From Priestia megaterium NBRC 15308 = ATCC 14581 (GTDB lineage: Bacteria; Bacillota; Bacilli; Bacillales; Bacillaceae_H): a stretch of DNA of 64,000 nt. Made by a program: the position numbers and the translations under genes. The notes below the pieces were generated by a model. The model worked only from the letters and a program-made list of their open reading frames with translations. It searched no databases and was not told where the DNA came from. This document shows, in pieces, positions 1 through 8,872 of this stretch (the first letter of the stretch is position 1; the number at the start of each line of letters is the position of its first letter). The stretch lies in assembly GCF_000832985.1 (NCBI RefSeq), contig NZ_CP009920.1, positions 2,471,001 to 2,535,000 on the forward strand, given 5' to 3'.

Positions 1-1160
1 ACATACAGAACAGCGTCCTTAACAATGACTCTATTAAAGGAAGTTTGCAGCAGGCGTTAGCTGGCACCGTCTCTTCTCAAGATGCACGTAAGCAAATCCA
101 ACAAAACCTGTCTCTAACAAAAGAAGAGTTAGCACAGTTCCAAAGTTCAGTGCAAGATTTTGCTGATCAATATGGACAAACAGTTGATGCTGAACAAGCA
201 TCTATTATGGAAGAGCTATCAGCTATTCAAGAAAAAGCAAATGCAATGAATCAAGAGCTTCAATCTAGCGCAGGTGAAGATCAAGCATTAGAAAAGAAAG
301 AAGCTCCGGACGTAACGGGCTTAATGACGTTGCAGCAAAGTATGGGTCAAGAGTTGAAGGGAATGAACGAACTCATTTCATCTTTAGGTGAAAGACAAGC
401 AAATGTTGTCACATACACAGATGAATTGCAGAAGCGTGTAAATGAAGTCCAGGATAAAGCTGACACGCTTAACAGCAAGTGGGCCCAAAACGTGGATTCA
501 ACGAAGTTGGTTCGCGGCCAGGTATACCGTTTGTTAAATAATACATTAATAGATGGACAGAATAATGATTACGTTTATCATTATTTAGCTAATCCTCTTC
601 AAGTAAGCGGTGAAGTGCCGGCTGAAAAAGTAAAAGAGGTTCCACCAGTTGTCATTTTGGTTATTATCTTAATCAGCAGCTTACTAATTGGCTATTTCAG
701 TCAATACTACCGACATGCACCTATGCTTGTGAAAGGTACGCTGTTTGGGTTATTGAATTTGATTGTAGGGTTAATGGTAAGTATCTTTAGCCTTAATATT
801 TATTCGTTATCGGGAGACCGGGCAATGGAATGGTCAATCTTTACGATCGTCTTATTGCTTGCTACATCTACACTCGTACGTATTGCTTTCTTATTAGGAA
901 GCTTCGCTGGATGGGTGACGACAGTAGGGTTGATTTTATTTTATATTACCCCGCTTCTTAACTTATCTATGCCAAACTTTAATTACGAAGATCCAGTATC
1001 TAAAGTATATATGTCAATTCAATATGATACGCAGTCTCTGTTTGGACAGGCGCTTATTGTATTACTGGGAATGACTGCCGTTTTAAGTGTTCTGCCATCT
1101 ATTATTCGTGCTTTAAAGACGACTAAAGAGGTTGAAAATGATGAAACCTATAGTGCTTAA
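1..1160 (+). CDS. esaA: Type VII secretion protein EsaA/YueB, C-terminal part (truncated by window start)
   Basis: The reading frame is open from base 3, so the gene begins outside the window. The visible N-terminal stretch is Gln/Glu-rich, coiled-coil-like extracellular sequence. From about base 640 there are five or so hydrophobic segments, the C-terminal membrane block typical of the EsaA/YueB (Pip/YhgE-like) family. In Firmicutes this polytopic protein is part of the WXG100 (ESX/Yuk) secretion machine, and in B. subtilis YueB is also the SPP1 phage receptor. The 3' end overlaps essA by about 20 nt, which supports translational coupling in one operon. The family call rests on topology plus the essA neighbour. 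Confidence 0.8.
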   Translation, partial: IQNSVLNNDSIKGSLQQALAGTVSSQDARKQIQQNLSLTKEELAQFQSSVQDFADQYGQTVDAEQASIMEELSAIQEKANAMNQELQSSAGEDQALEKKEAPDVTGLMTLQQSMGQELKGMNELISSLGERQANVVTYTDELQKRVNEVQDKADTLNSKWAQNVDSTKLVRGQVYRLLNNTLIDGQNNDYVYHYLANPLQVSGEVPAEKVKEVPPVVILVIILISSLLIGYFSQYYRHAPMLVKGTLFGLLNLIVGLMVSIFSLNIYSLSGDRAMEWSIFTIVLLLATSTLVRIAFLLGSFAGWVTTVGLILFYITPLLNLSMPNFNYEDPVSKVYMSIQYDTQSLFGQALIVLLGMTAVLSVLPSIIRALKTTKEVENDETYSA

Positions 1161-1635
1161 TAAGAAGATTGGAAGTATTGTTCTTATTTTTTCACTTCTT
1201 TATTTCCCTATAGCAGCAGCGGCTGAAGCTGATGACGGAAACGTTGAAGAGATTAAACCAAATGTATATAAGGATGATCCGATTAACTTGGACCCCGAAT
1301 CTTTGCTAGAAAATAAAAAAGAAGTAGGAAATATTCCGGAGGAAATAAAGGATCTTACATTTGAAAAAGAGGAAGATGTAGAGAAAGAGAGCTTAAAAGA
1401 AAGTCTTTTTGCGAACGCATCAGCTGAAGATAATACGATTTCTGCGAAAGCAAAAGAATATAACTTGTTTTCTTCTAAAAACACTTCCTACAAGAAAGAT
1501 CGAACAGAACAAACTGCTTCTGAAAAGTCATCAGACCTACAATGGTTTTATTTATTATTGATTGGTGTGGGGGTTGTTGTATTATTTGCGGTTTTAATAC
1601 CGCGCATTAGCCCTCAGCCTTCTGTGAAAAAATGA
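1138..1635 (+). CDS. essA: EssA family type VII secretion protein
   Basis: A small protein of about 165 residues with an N-terminal hydrophobic segment (residues about 10-28), a charged Glu/Lys-rich middle, and one C-terminal membrane helix followed by a short basic tail. This is the layout of EssA/YueC, a conserved membrane component of the Firmicute WXG100 secretion system. AGAGG at 1127-1131 lies 6 nt before the ATG at 1138; an upstream TTG at 1132 is too close to it. The gene overlaps the end of esaA and is followed by a strong terminator, so it is the last gene of the operon. Sequence conservation in this family is low, so position counts for much of the call. Confidence 0.78.
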   Translation: MMKPIVLNKKIGSIVLIFSLLYFPIAAAAEADDGNVEEIKPNVYKDDPINLDPESLLENKKEVGNIPEEIKDLTFEKEEDVEKESLKESLFANASAEDNTISAKAKEYNLFSSKNTSYKKDRTEQTASEKSSDLQWFYLLLIGVGVVVLFAVLIPRISPQPSVKK

Positions 1636-1640
1636 AAAAA

Positions 1641-1670
1641 CCTCGCTGTTAATCAACAGCGAGGTTTTTG
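1641..1670. terminator. Intrinsic terminator after essA, probably bidirectional
   Basis: A perfect 10-bp stem (CCTCGCTGTT / AACAGCGAGG) with a 4-nt loop is followed by TTTTT and preceded by an A-run. It separates convergent essA and the minus-strand gene at 1686-2162. Confidence 0.9.
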
Positions 1671-1685
1671 CGTATAGACGCAAGC

Positions 1686-2162
1686 TTATAGGCGGCGGAA
1701 GCCTTCTTCAAACAAATAATCTTCTGCTTCTTCGTAAGATAGAAATGCTGCCTCTAAATTCAAGCCAGAATAAACATTCCACAGATCATCTTCATGAACA
1801 AGTAAAAGCGTTGCATTGTCTGGGCCGTTCCAGCGCTGTTCATTTCCATTCCCTACAATAGCTTCTTCTCTAGCTGTATCAGGAAGGGTTGACAAAGATT
1901 CAATAGAAGCTTCAATAATTGAGCGAAGCTCTTCTTCTGTATAATCACGGATATTTACAAGACCTTTGTCATTTGTTTCATATCCTTTTAAAAACCCTCC
2001 ATATACAAATCCATTTCCGTTAGGATGCAGATGATGCACAACAACCGTTTTATCGTACACGCTTTCTTCATAATGAAAATTCACGCGTCCTAAAGATACA
2101 TCTTTTCGATGCAGCTCTGGAAACGATGAAATAATAGCTAATTTTTCGTCAAAACTAAGCAT
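1686..2162 (-). CDS. Conserved hypothetical protein, 158 residues
   Basis: I do not recognise a named family. The protein is acidic, soluble and lacks a signal peptide or membrane helix. The C-terminal third ends in an aromatic, Glu-rich block with LSYEEAEDYLFEEGFRRL. The start was placed at the ATG of 2162 because GAGG lies 7 nt before it; the longer frame opening with TTG two codons upstream has no spacing for a ribosome binding site. It is a single-gene unit convergent with essA. No function is proposed. Confidence 0.7.
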   Translation of the reverse strand: MLSFDEKLAIISSFPELHRKDVSLGRVNFHYEESVYDKTVVVHHLHPNGNGFVYGGFLKGYETNDKGLVNIRDYTEEELRSIIEASIESLSTLPDTAREEAIVGNGNEQRWNGPDNATLLLVHEDDLWNVYSGLNLEAAFLSYEEAEDYLFEEGFRRL

Positions 2163-2450
2163 ACACAATCCTCATTTCTATTTAAATCATTTCATTTTCT
2201 GAAATGGTATAAGCTCTTTTACGATTCGGTTGATTATACCATATATAAAGAAAGACACATAATGCTTTTTCCAATGTGGACTTTTAAAAATATAACCCTT
2301 CGCATAAAGTGGCCGTCACTGTAAAGAAGAATACATCTTTTTCACTATAAAACTTAACAAAAAAGAGGCAGGGAATTCACAGTGAAAAAATAATATAAAG
2401 AGGTAGAAGAAAACTAGTTTTCAAACCTATCATATAGGAGGAATAAAAAA

Positions 2451-3605
2451 GTGAAATTATACGCTCTGTGTAAAAAAACATGGGCAATATCCCTGCTTGT
2501 TTTTGTTCTTTTAGTGAGCTTAACTCCTGTTAGTCAAGCAGCCGCATTTTTATCTGTTGCACAAGCTCTTGAGAATCAAAACAATAGTGTACAAACGGTC
2601 AAAGGATATGTAGTAGGTCAACCTACAGGCACATCTACAGTTATTACGAACAATTACCCAAACGATTATGCACTTGCTCTTGCTGACAGCTCAAATGAAA
2701 CCAATACAGACAAGATGGTGTACGTTCAAATTCCTTCAAATTTGCGAAGTACATTTGGACTTCAAAGTCACTCGGAGTTAAGAGGGAAAAGTCTTACTGT
2801 TACGGGCACACTCACTCCTTATTTTTCACACCCAGGAATAAAATCAGTTACTTCTATCAGTACAGAAACAGGAGGAACTGATCCGGCTCCAGATCCCACA
2901 GAGCCAACCGTTCCAGTAGAAGACTACTATCGTACTGCAGCTGAAAAAACAGGAAACAGCTTAAAGACAGAGCTTCATAACATTATTGATCATCACACAG
3001 AACTGTCGTATTCAGCCGTATGGGAAGCTTTAAAGAAAACGGATGAAGATCCAGCTAACGCAAATAACGTTATTTTGCTCTACACAGGGCGTTCACAGGC
3101 TAAGAGTACAAATGGAGGCGGAGTGGACGATTGGAACCGTGAGCACGTCTGGGCAAAGTCTCACGGGGATTTTGGAACAGCTATGGGACCTGGAACAGAT
3201 CTTCATCACTTACGTCCAACCGATGTATCTGTAAACAGTACGAGAGGAAACTTAGATTTTGATAACGGAGGGACGGAACATAGCGAAGCACTCGGAAATT
3301 ATTTTGACAGTGATTCATGGGAACCTCGAGATGAAGTAAAAGGCGACGTGGCTCGTATGTTGTTTTATATGGCCGTGCGCTATGAAGGCGATGTAAGTGA
3401 TGAGCCTGACTTAGAACTTAACAACACAGTGAATAATGGCACTGCTCCTTATCACGGGAAATTATCTGTGCTTCTTCAATGGAATGCCCAAGACCCAGTA
3501 GATGATCGAGAACGACGTAGAAATGACATTATTTATTCAGACTATCAGCATAACCGCAATCCTTTTATTGACCATCCTGAATGGGTGAATGAGATTTGGA
3601 ACTAA
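2451..3605 (+). CDS. Secreted endonuclease I family nuclease (BsnA/YurI-like)
   Basis: The GTG start follows TAGGAGGA at good spacing. A classical Sec signal peptide occupies residues about 1-31, ending SQAAA. Residues about 32-145 form an OB-fold-like N-terminal domain (DUF6359 type), then a Pro/Asp/Thr linker, then the endonuclease I domain from about residue 160. The catalytic region shows NREHVWAKSHG and TDLHHLRPTDVSVNSTRGN, the His/Asn-containing beta-beta-alpha metal motif of EndA/NucM nucleases. The B. subtilis relative is an extracellular RNase/DNase. The likely role is scavenging of extracellular nucleic acid. It is monocistronic, with a terminator downstream. Confidence 0.88.
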   Translation: MKLYALCKKTWAISLLVFVLLVSLTPVSQAAAFLSVAQALENQNNSVQTVKGYVVGQPTGTSTVITNNYPNDYALALADSSNETNTDKMVYVQIPSNLRSTFGLQSHSELRGKSLTVTGTLTPYFSHPGIKSVTSISTETGGTDPAPDPTEPTVPVEDYYRTAAEKTGNSLKTELHNIIDHHTELSYSAVWEALKKTDEDPANANNVILLYTGRSQAKSTNGGGVDDWNREHVWAKSHGDFGTAMGPGTDLHHLRPTDVSVNSTRGNLDFDNGGTEHSEALGNYFDSDSWEPRDEVKGDVARMLFYMAVRYEGDVSDEPDLELNNTVNNGTAPYHGKLSVLLQWNAQDPVDDRERRRNDIIYSDYQHNRNPFIDHPEWVNEIWN

Positions 3606-3610
3606 TGAAG

Positions 3611-3638
3611 AAGGCGTCCTGGCGGGGCGTCTTTTTTT
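3611..3638 (+). terminator. Intrinsic terminator after the nuclease gene
   Basis: A 9-bp stem with two G-T wobbles (AAGGCGTCC ... GGGGCGTCTT) is followed by seven T. Confidence 0.7.
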
Positions 3639-3709
3639 ATAAAAGAAAAAGGAAAAAACTAAAATCCGCCGAATACCTATAGGTGATTTTGAAAAAATGG
3701 AGGGAAGAT

Positions 3710-5347
3710 ATGAAACAGCTATGTAAAAAAGGGTTGGCTTTCGTTTTGATGTTTATTTTTGTTAACGCTTTCATTTTGAGTCCAATTAACGGAGCGGCTG
3801 CCGTAGATGGAAAATCAATGAATCCAGGTTACAAAACCTATTTAATGGCGCCTTTAAAAAAGGTAACAGACTATACAACATGGGAAGCGTTTGAGAACGA
3901 TTTACGCAAAGCGAAACAAAATGGATTTTATGCAGTGACAGTAGACTTCTGGTGGGGAGATATGGAGAAAAACGGCGATCAGCAGTTCGATTTTTCCTAT
4001 GCGCAGCGCTTTGCTCAAGCAGCTCGTAATGCAGGTATAAAGATCGTTCCTATTATTTCTACTCATCAGTGTGGAGGCAATGTAGGAGATGATTGTAACG
4101 TTCCGCTTCCATCTTGGGTATGGAACTTAAAAAGTGATGACAGCCTTTACTTTGAATCTGAAACAGGTACGACAAATAAAGAAACGCTAAGCCCGCTTGC
4201 AACGGACGTTATTTCTAAGCAATACGGAGAGCTCTACACTGCATTTGCGCAAGCGTTAGCACCTTATAAAGACGTGATTGCTAAAATCTATTTATCAGGA
4301 GGCCCTGCAGGTGAAATTCGTTATCCGTCTTATACAGCAGCAGACGGAACCGGCTATCCGTCTAGAGGGAAATTTCAAGTGTATACGAACTTCGCCAAAA
4401 GCAAGTTTCAATCATATGCTTTGACTAAATACGGTTCACTCGCCGGCATTAATCAAGCATGGGGAACCAATTTAACGTCTGCATCGCAAATTTTACCACC
4501 ATCAGATGGCTATCAGTTCTTAAAAGATGGTTATTCAACAGCTTATGGAAAAGATTTCTTAGCATGGTATCAAGGAGCTTTGGAAGATCATACAAAACGT
4601 ATTGGACAGTTAGCTCATCAGGCTTTTGATTCCACCTTTAACGTACCAATCGGTGCAAAAGTGGCAGGAATTCATTGGCAGTATAACAATCCCACGATTC
4701 CTCATGCTGCAGAAAAACCTGCTGGATATAATGATTACAACGCGCTTTTAGATGCGTTTAAAATAGCTAAATTAGATATAACGTTTACGTGCTTAGAAAT
4801 GACGGACAGCGGAAATTATCCGGAATATTCTATGCCAAAGACGCTTGTACGCCAGGTAGCAGGTATTGCGAATGCAAAAGGAGTTGTTTTAAACGGGGAA
4901 AATGCTTTAACTATAGGCAGTGAAGATCAATATAAAAAAGCAGCTGAAATGGCCTTTAACTATAATTTTGCAGGATTTACTTTGCTTCGTTTCTACGATG
5001 TTATTAACAATGATACGCTGATGGGGCAATTTAAAAATACGTTGGGCGTTACACCACTTGCGCAAACGGTTGTAGTAAAAAATGCGCCAACTGCATTAGG
5101 AGAAACGGTTTATATTGTTGGAGACAGAGCTGAGCTAGGTCAGTGGGATACGTCCATTTATCCAATTAAATTAACATATAATTCATCTACAGCTGATTGG
5201 AGAGGCACCGTCCATTTTCCTGCGAGTCAAAATGTTCAATTTAAAGCAATTGTGAAGAGAGCTGATGGATCGTTAAAAGCATGGCAGCCTTCGCAGCAAT
5301 ATTGGAGCGTGCCGTCAACAACAACGACTTATACAGATAATTGGTAA
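3710..5347 (+). CDS. Secreted beta-amylase (GH14) with C-terminal CBM20 starch-binding domain
   Basis: Releases beta-maltose from the non-reducing ends of starch. GGAGGG lies just before the ATG at 3710, giving 545 residues, the length I recall for Bacillus beta-amylases; the longer TTG-started frame is disregarded. A signal peptide spans about 1-30. The GH14 barrel shows VDFWWGDMEK, the flexible-loop region HQCGGNVGDDCNVPLP, GPAGEIRYPSY carrying the general-acid Glu, and LNGENAL carrying the second catalytic Glu. Residues about 445-545 form a CBM20 module (VYIVGDRAELGQWD). It stands alone between two terminators. A beta-amylase of this size is typical of B. megaterium and the B. cereus group and absent from B. 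subtilis 168. Confidence 0.96.
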   Translation: MKQLCKKGLAFVLMFIFVNAFILSPINGAAAVDGKSMNPGYKTYLMAPLKKVTDYTTWEAFENDLRKAKQNGFYAVTVDFWWGDMEKNGDQQFDFSYAQRFAQAARNAGIKIVPIISTHQCGGNVGDDCNVPLPSWVWNLKSDDSLYFESETGTTNKETLSPLATDVISKQYGELYTAFAQALAPYKDVIAKIYLSGGPAGEIRYPSYTAADGTGYPSRGKFQVYTNFAKSKFQSYALTKYGSLAGINQAWGTNLTSASQILPPSDGYQFLKDGYSTAYGKDFLAWYQGALEDHTKRIGQLAHQAFDSTFNVPIGAKVAGIHWQYNNPTIPHAAEKPAGYNDYNALLDAFKIAKLDITFTCLEMTDSGNYPEYSMPKTLVRQVAGIANAKGVVLNGENALTIGSEDQYKKAAEMAFNYNFAGFTLLRFYDVINNDTLMGQFKNTLGVTPLAQTVVVKNAPTALGETVYIVGDRAELGQWDTSIYPIKLTYNSSTADWRGTVHFPASQNVQFKAIVKRADGSLKAWQPSQQYWSVPSTTTTYTDNW

Positions 5348-5350
5348 AAC

Positions 5351-5385
5351 AAAGCCGCATAGCAAACGCTATGCGGCTTTGTTTT
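5351..5385. terminator. Bidirectional terminator between beta-amylase and msrA
   Basis: An 11-bp perfect stem AGCCGCATAGC / GCTATGCGGCT is flanked by AAA on the left and TTTGTTTT on the right. Confidence 0.9.
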
Positions 5386-5396
5386 GAACACAAGAA

Positions 5397-5912
5397 TTAT
5401 TTCCAGTTCGTTTCAATAAATTCATCTCGACCAGACTTAGCGCGGTCTTCTTTATAATGCTTTGGATTTTTCTTGTGAAAATCTTGGTGATACTCTTCGG
5501 CTTCATAAAACGTAGAGGCAGGAAGAATGCTTGTTACGATTGGTTTTTTAAAACGTCCGCTTTCTGCGACCTCTAGCTTCGTCTCTTCAGCTGCTTGTTT
5601 TTGGCTGTCGTTATGGTAAAAAATTGCTGTTCGATATTGCGAGCCGCGATCTTGAAATTGACCTCCGTTATCTGTTGGATCAATTTGCGGCCAATAAAGA
5701 TCTAATAAACGTTTATACGGAAACACTTCGGGGTCAAATGTGATTTGAACCACTTCGTAGTAACCGCTTGTTCCAGATTTTACTTGCTCATAAGTAGGGT
5801 TATCCACAGTTCCCCCCATATATCCTGATACAATGCCGTGAATACCTTCTAGCTCTTCAAAAGGTGTAACCATACACCAGAAACATCCACCTGCAAATGT
5901 AGCTTTTTCCAT
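5397..5912 (-). CDS. msrA: Peptide-methionine (S)-S-oxide reductase MsrA
   Basis: Reduces methionine-S-sulfoxide in proteins, a cytoplasmic oxidative-damage repair activity. The N-terminal signature GCFWC (Cys10 nucleophile, Cys13) and the downstream SGYMGG, YHQDF and NPKHYK blocks are standard for MsrA. At 171 residues it is the usual length of the stand-alone enzyme; no MsrB gene lies beside it. A GAGGGA ribosome binding site precedes the ATG. Confidence 0.96.
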   Translation of the reverse strand: MEKATFAGGCFWCMVTPFEELEGIHGIVSGYMGGTVDNPTYEQVKSGTSGYYEVVQITFDPEVFPYKRLLDLYWPQIDPTDNGGQFQDRGSQYRTAIFYHNDSQKQAAEETKLEVAESGRFKKPIVTSILPASTFYEAEEYHQDFHKKNPKHYKEDRAKSGRDEFIETNWK

Positions 5913-5994
5913 ACGTAATCCCTCACTTAATCCGTTGTTATGAAGGGTATTATAACAAATTTATATTAAAACAGCTAGAAAAGGGTTTGTAGTC

Positions 5995-6040
5995 TGTGTA
6001 AAAGCTGTGGATAAAGGTGAATATCCACAGCTTTTACACA
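5995..6040. repeat. Perfect 19-bp inverted repeat carrying two DnaA-box-like 9-mers
   Basis: Arms 5995-6013 and 6022-6040 are exact reverse complements with an 8-nt spacer. The left arm plus one base holds TGTGGATAA (6006-6014), the complement of the consensus DnaA box TTATCCACA. The right arm holds ATATCCACA (6021-6029, 8 of 9). It lies in the 368-bp gap between divergent msrA and the gene at 6281. There is no T-run on either side, so it does not look like a terminator. The rest of the gap shows only a weak AACAGC/GCTGTT hairpin near 6228-6247. Confidence 0.6.
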
Positions 6041-6280
6041 ATAAACTCGACTGTTTTGAAGATTGAAAAATGAAGGAGAGAATAAAGAAAAAATGATAGA
6101 ATAGATAAGATGTATATATCGTTTTAGAAGAAATTGCATAACAGAAGTACAATCTACGGACTGGACTTTGGGGTGCTGATGGCATCTAGATAAATAAAGT
6201 TAGTACGTTAGTAACAAGAGGTAAGAAACAGCATATTCGCGCTGTTAAATAAATATACAAAGATAATAGGAGAGTTGAAT

Positions 6281-7618
6281 ATGTTACAAGATAATCTCAT
6301 CCTAGAGCACTATGGATTAAACGAATTAAATTTTGATACGATCAAAAGCTATCGGGATCGGTTTGCTGAAGTAAAACCAGCTCATCCTTGGAATGCGCTT
6401 GAAACAAAGGAGTTTTTATACAAGGTAGGAGCTTGGGGAAAGGTTAGAGATACCCATAAAGAAGGAGTCACACTCGCAGGCCTGCTTTTATTCAGTGAAG
6501 AACGGATTATCACAGAAGTTTTACCACAATACTTTTTAGAATACCGGGAAAGTAAAGGGAACGAAGAATGGACAGAGCGCTTTACCTCTCAAGACGGGAC
6601 GTGGTCAGGAAATATTTTTGATTTTTATTTTCATATTCATGAAATTGTTCGTAATAGCGAACCTCAGCCGTCAATCGCTTCCTCTTTAACAGAAGTTTTG
6701 ATTAATATGCTTATTCATGCAGATTATAATGGCGAGGGCGGCGTTATTTTAGAAAAGCAACCTTCTCATTACGTTTTTTCTAATCCAGGTCTTTTGTTAG
6801 TACCTACAGATTCAGTTTTTAGCAATACCGTTAGTCAGCTTCGAAATCCAAATATCGTTAAGCTATTCAGTTTACTAGGACTATGTGAACGTTCGGGCTC
6901 TGGTTTGAAAAAAGTAAAGCAAAATTGGAGCCTGCATCATTATAAAACGCCAGCTATTGATCAAGATGTTTCTATGCATCGTACAGTGGTCACGTTATCT
7001 TTGTCCACTCAAGAAAGACAGGTAAGTTCTTCTGAAAAAGACACTTATCATACGTCTGCAACTGATTCGGGAAATAATTTTAAAGATGTCGAAAAATATC
7101 AAAATACACCTGAAAACAATGTCGAAATTGACTCCTATAATAAAAATAATTACTCCTATAATAAAGGATTAATAGAGGAGTTTAAGTCATATAATAACGA
7201 TGTTAACTCCTTTAATAAGGAAGATAACTGCTATAATAATGAGAGTAACTTATATAATAACGATGTTAACTCCTATATTAATAACCACAACTCCTATAAT
7301 AATGAGCAAGAAGAGGATTCTTCTAATTTGGTAAATGTAGAGAATATTGATACGAAGCTATGGGATATTGCAGCGCTGGCTCGTGAAAAAAAACGGCTTT
7401 CGCCGAATCAGATGGAACATATTATTCTTGAGTTATGTAAAGAAAAACCGCTCATGCTTAAAGAGTTTGCTTATTTACTAGAAAGAACGCCGGATGGAGT
7501 ACGTAATAATTATTTAACAAAGCTATTACGAAAAGGACAATTACAGTTGAAATATCCAAATCAGCCAAACCATCCAAAACAGGCATATTTATTTAATAAG
7601 AAAGATATAGAGAAATAA
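6281..7618 (+). CDS. ATP-binding RecG/Schlafen-like regulator with Asn/Tyr repeat linker
   Basis: AGGAGA precedes the ATG at 6281 (445 residues). Residues about 125-215 match the GHKL/HATPase_c_4 domain of COG2865 proteins: LTEVLINMLIHADYNGEGG (the usual HRDY is HADY), FSNPGLLL, then RNPNIVKLFSLLGLCERSGSGL. The N-terminal part (1-120) stands where such proteins often carry an AlbA_2 DNA-binding domain but is not a clear match. Residues about 280-345 are a low-complexity linker of repeated SYN(N/K) units. The last 80 residues are helical with a winged-helix look. It is probably a DNA-binding transcriptional regulator; the target is unknown. It is not part of an obvious operon. Confidence 0.7.
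   Translation: MLQDNLILEHYGLNELNFDTIKSYRDRFAEVKPAHPWNALETKEFLYKVGAWGKVRDTHKEGVTLAGLLLFSEERIITEVLPQYFLEYRESKGNEEWTERFTSQDGTWSGNIFDFYFHIHEIVRNSEPQPSIASSLTEVLINMLIHADYNGEGGVILEKQPSHYVFSNPGLLLVPTDSVFSNTVSQLRNPNIVKLFSLLGLCERSGSGLKKVKQNWSLHHYKTPAIDQDVSMHRTVVTLSLSTQERQVSSSEKDTYHTSATDSGNNFKDVEKYQNTPENNVEIDSYNKNNYSYNKGLIEEFKSYNNDVNSFNKEDNCYNNESNLYNNDVNSYINNHNSYNNEQEEDSSNLVNVENIDTKLWDIAALAREKKRLSPNQMEHIILELCKEKPLMLKEFAYLLERTPDGVRNNYLTKLLRKGQLQLKYPNQPNHPKQAYLFNKKDIEK
7124..7308 (+). repeat. Degenerate tandem repeats of an ACTCCTATAATAA motif inside the ATPase-like gene
   Basis: The block repeats variants of (T)AACTCCTATAATAA with spacings of roughly 18-42 nt, at least six times, encoding S-Y-N-(N/K) units. 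Base composition is much more AT-rich than the flanks. The sequence conservation across units seems greater than the amino-acid need alone would require. Confidence 0.6.
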
Positions 7619-7781
7619 ATCAAGCAACCGATAGAACATATAGAGATTAAGCTGCAAAAAATTGATAAGGAGGAGTTTGCTAAAAGCTACAGATTTAAGG
7701 GGGAAATTCAGCATAAAGTTGTGCCAAGCTGTCAGACTCTCTTTATATGAGTTCTGGCTCGTATAAAGGAGGAAAAAGAGT

Positions 7782-8678
7782 GTGAAAAGCAAGTGCGTTC
7801 TTATTTTTCTGGTGGTTATATGGCTGTTTAATATGGGGAAAGGAATAGGATGTGGATCAAAGGTGAATGCAGAGATAAATATACCGCTGTCGACGTGGGT
7901 GTGGGATACAAAGAAATGGATGCTGAACCAAGAAGCTATCCTCGAAAAGCTTCAAGAAAAAAAGGTGACAAACGTTTATTTACAAATTGATACTCATCTT
8001 TCACCTTCCGTATATCGGCATTTTATCCAACAAGCACAAGCCCAGGGCATAAGTGTTTACGCACTTGACGGCGCTCCTTATTGGATAGGGCCTTCTGGTA
8101 TAGAAGAGCAGGAAGCATTTTTTAATTGGATAACAGCTTACCAAGCACAAGCAGACGAGCCACAGCAATTTTTAGGGGTTCATTTGGATGTAGAGCCTTA
8201 TTTGTATAAAAGTTGGGAAAATAATCGAGCGAAAAGTATTCTGCAGTATCAATATGTTATTTCTCAAGCCGCTGTACAGTCTCATGAGTTACACTTGCCG
8301 CTTGCTGTAGATATACCGTTTTGGTTTGACGAAGTTCCATTCAAAAATAGCAACGGTTCCGGTTTGCTGGGGCGGTGGATTATTCAGTACGCTGATGAAG
8401 TCACAATTATGGCGTACCGAAACCACGCAGATAAAGAAAACGGTATTGCTGAAATAACAGAAAATGAACGCAAGTGGGGACGTGTACTATCTACTCCGAT
8501 TGAAATAGGGGTGGAAACGATGGCTTCAGATGAAGGAGAATACATTTCTTTTTCTGCTAAAGGAGAAGAAAAGATGATGCAAGAGCTGGATATGTTGCTT
8601 ACGGAGTGTCAAGCTGAAAATCCTCCAAGCAGTATAGCTGTTCATCATTTTGATAGCTGGCTACAGATGAAGCCATGA
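7782..8678 (+). CDS. Secreted or lipid-anchored TIM-barrel-like hypothetical protein
   Basis: The GTG start sits after AAAGGAGGAAAAAGA. There is a hydrophobic N-terminal segment (residues about 5-25). It contains a GIGCGS stretch and could be cleaved after VNA. The mature part alternates beta/alpha units: NVYLQIDTHL, GISVYALDG, FLGVHLDVEPYLY, LAVDIPFWFD, VTIMAYRNHA. Conserved acidic and aromatic residues at strand ends (HLDVEP, IMAYR) resemble glycoside-hydrolase-like barrels. I do not recognise a named family or substrate. It has its own terminator. Confidence 0.72.
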   Translation: MKSKCVLIFLVVIWLFNMGKGIGCGSKVNAEINIPLSTWVWDTKKWMLNQEAILEKLQEKKVTNVYLQIDTHLSPSVYRHFIQQAQAQGISVYALDGAPYWIGPSGIEEQEAFFNWITAYQAQADEPQQFLGVHLDVEPYLYKSWENNRAKSILQYQYVISQAAVQSHELHLPLAVDIPFWFDEVPFKNSNGSGLLGRWIIQYADEVTIMAYRNHADKENGIAEITENERKWGRVLSTPIEIGVETMASDEGEYISFSAKGEEKMMQELDMLLTECQAENPPSSIAVHHFDSWLQMKP

Positions 8679-8687
8679 CAACGAAAA

Positions 8688-8716
8688 GACCGCTGCATCG
8701 CTGCAGCGGCCTTTTT
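8688..8716 (+). terminator. Intrinsic terminator after the TIM-barrel-like gene
   Basis: CCGCTGCA / TGCAGCGG stem with a short loop, followed by CCTTTTTGGG. Confidence 0.85.
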
Positions 8717-8768
8717 GGGTTTAGGGAGTATAGATACAATATAGCCATTTTCTTAAAGGACTATACAT

Positions 8769-8799
8769 AAAAAAAGTAACCATTTAAAAAATGGCTACT
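8769..8799 (-). terminator. Minus-strand terminator of the ABC-F gene
   Basis: Read on the minus strand, AGTAGCCATTT / AAATGGTTACT (one mismatch) is followed by seven T. It lies about 70 nt past the stop codon of the ABC-F gene. Confidence 0.75.
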
Positions 8800-8872
8800 C
8801 ACACAAAGGGGGGGAACTTAATCTTATCATTCCCACTTTTTCTAAAAGATATGCCTCTTTTAACCCGTTTTT

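Noticed and set aside
7619..7781. Short coding frame after AAGGAGGAG at about 7660
   Set aside because: The only start codon overlaps the ribosome binding site; no conserved features.
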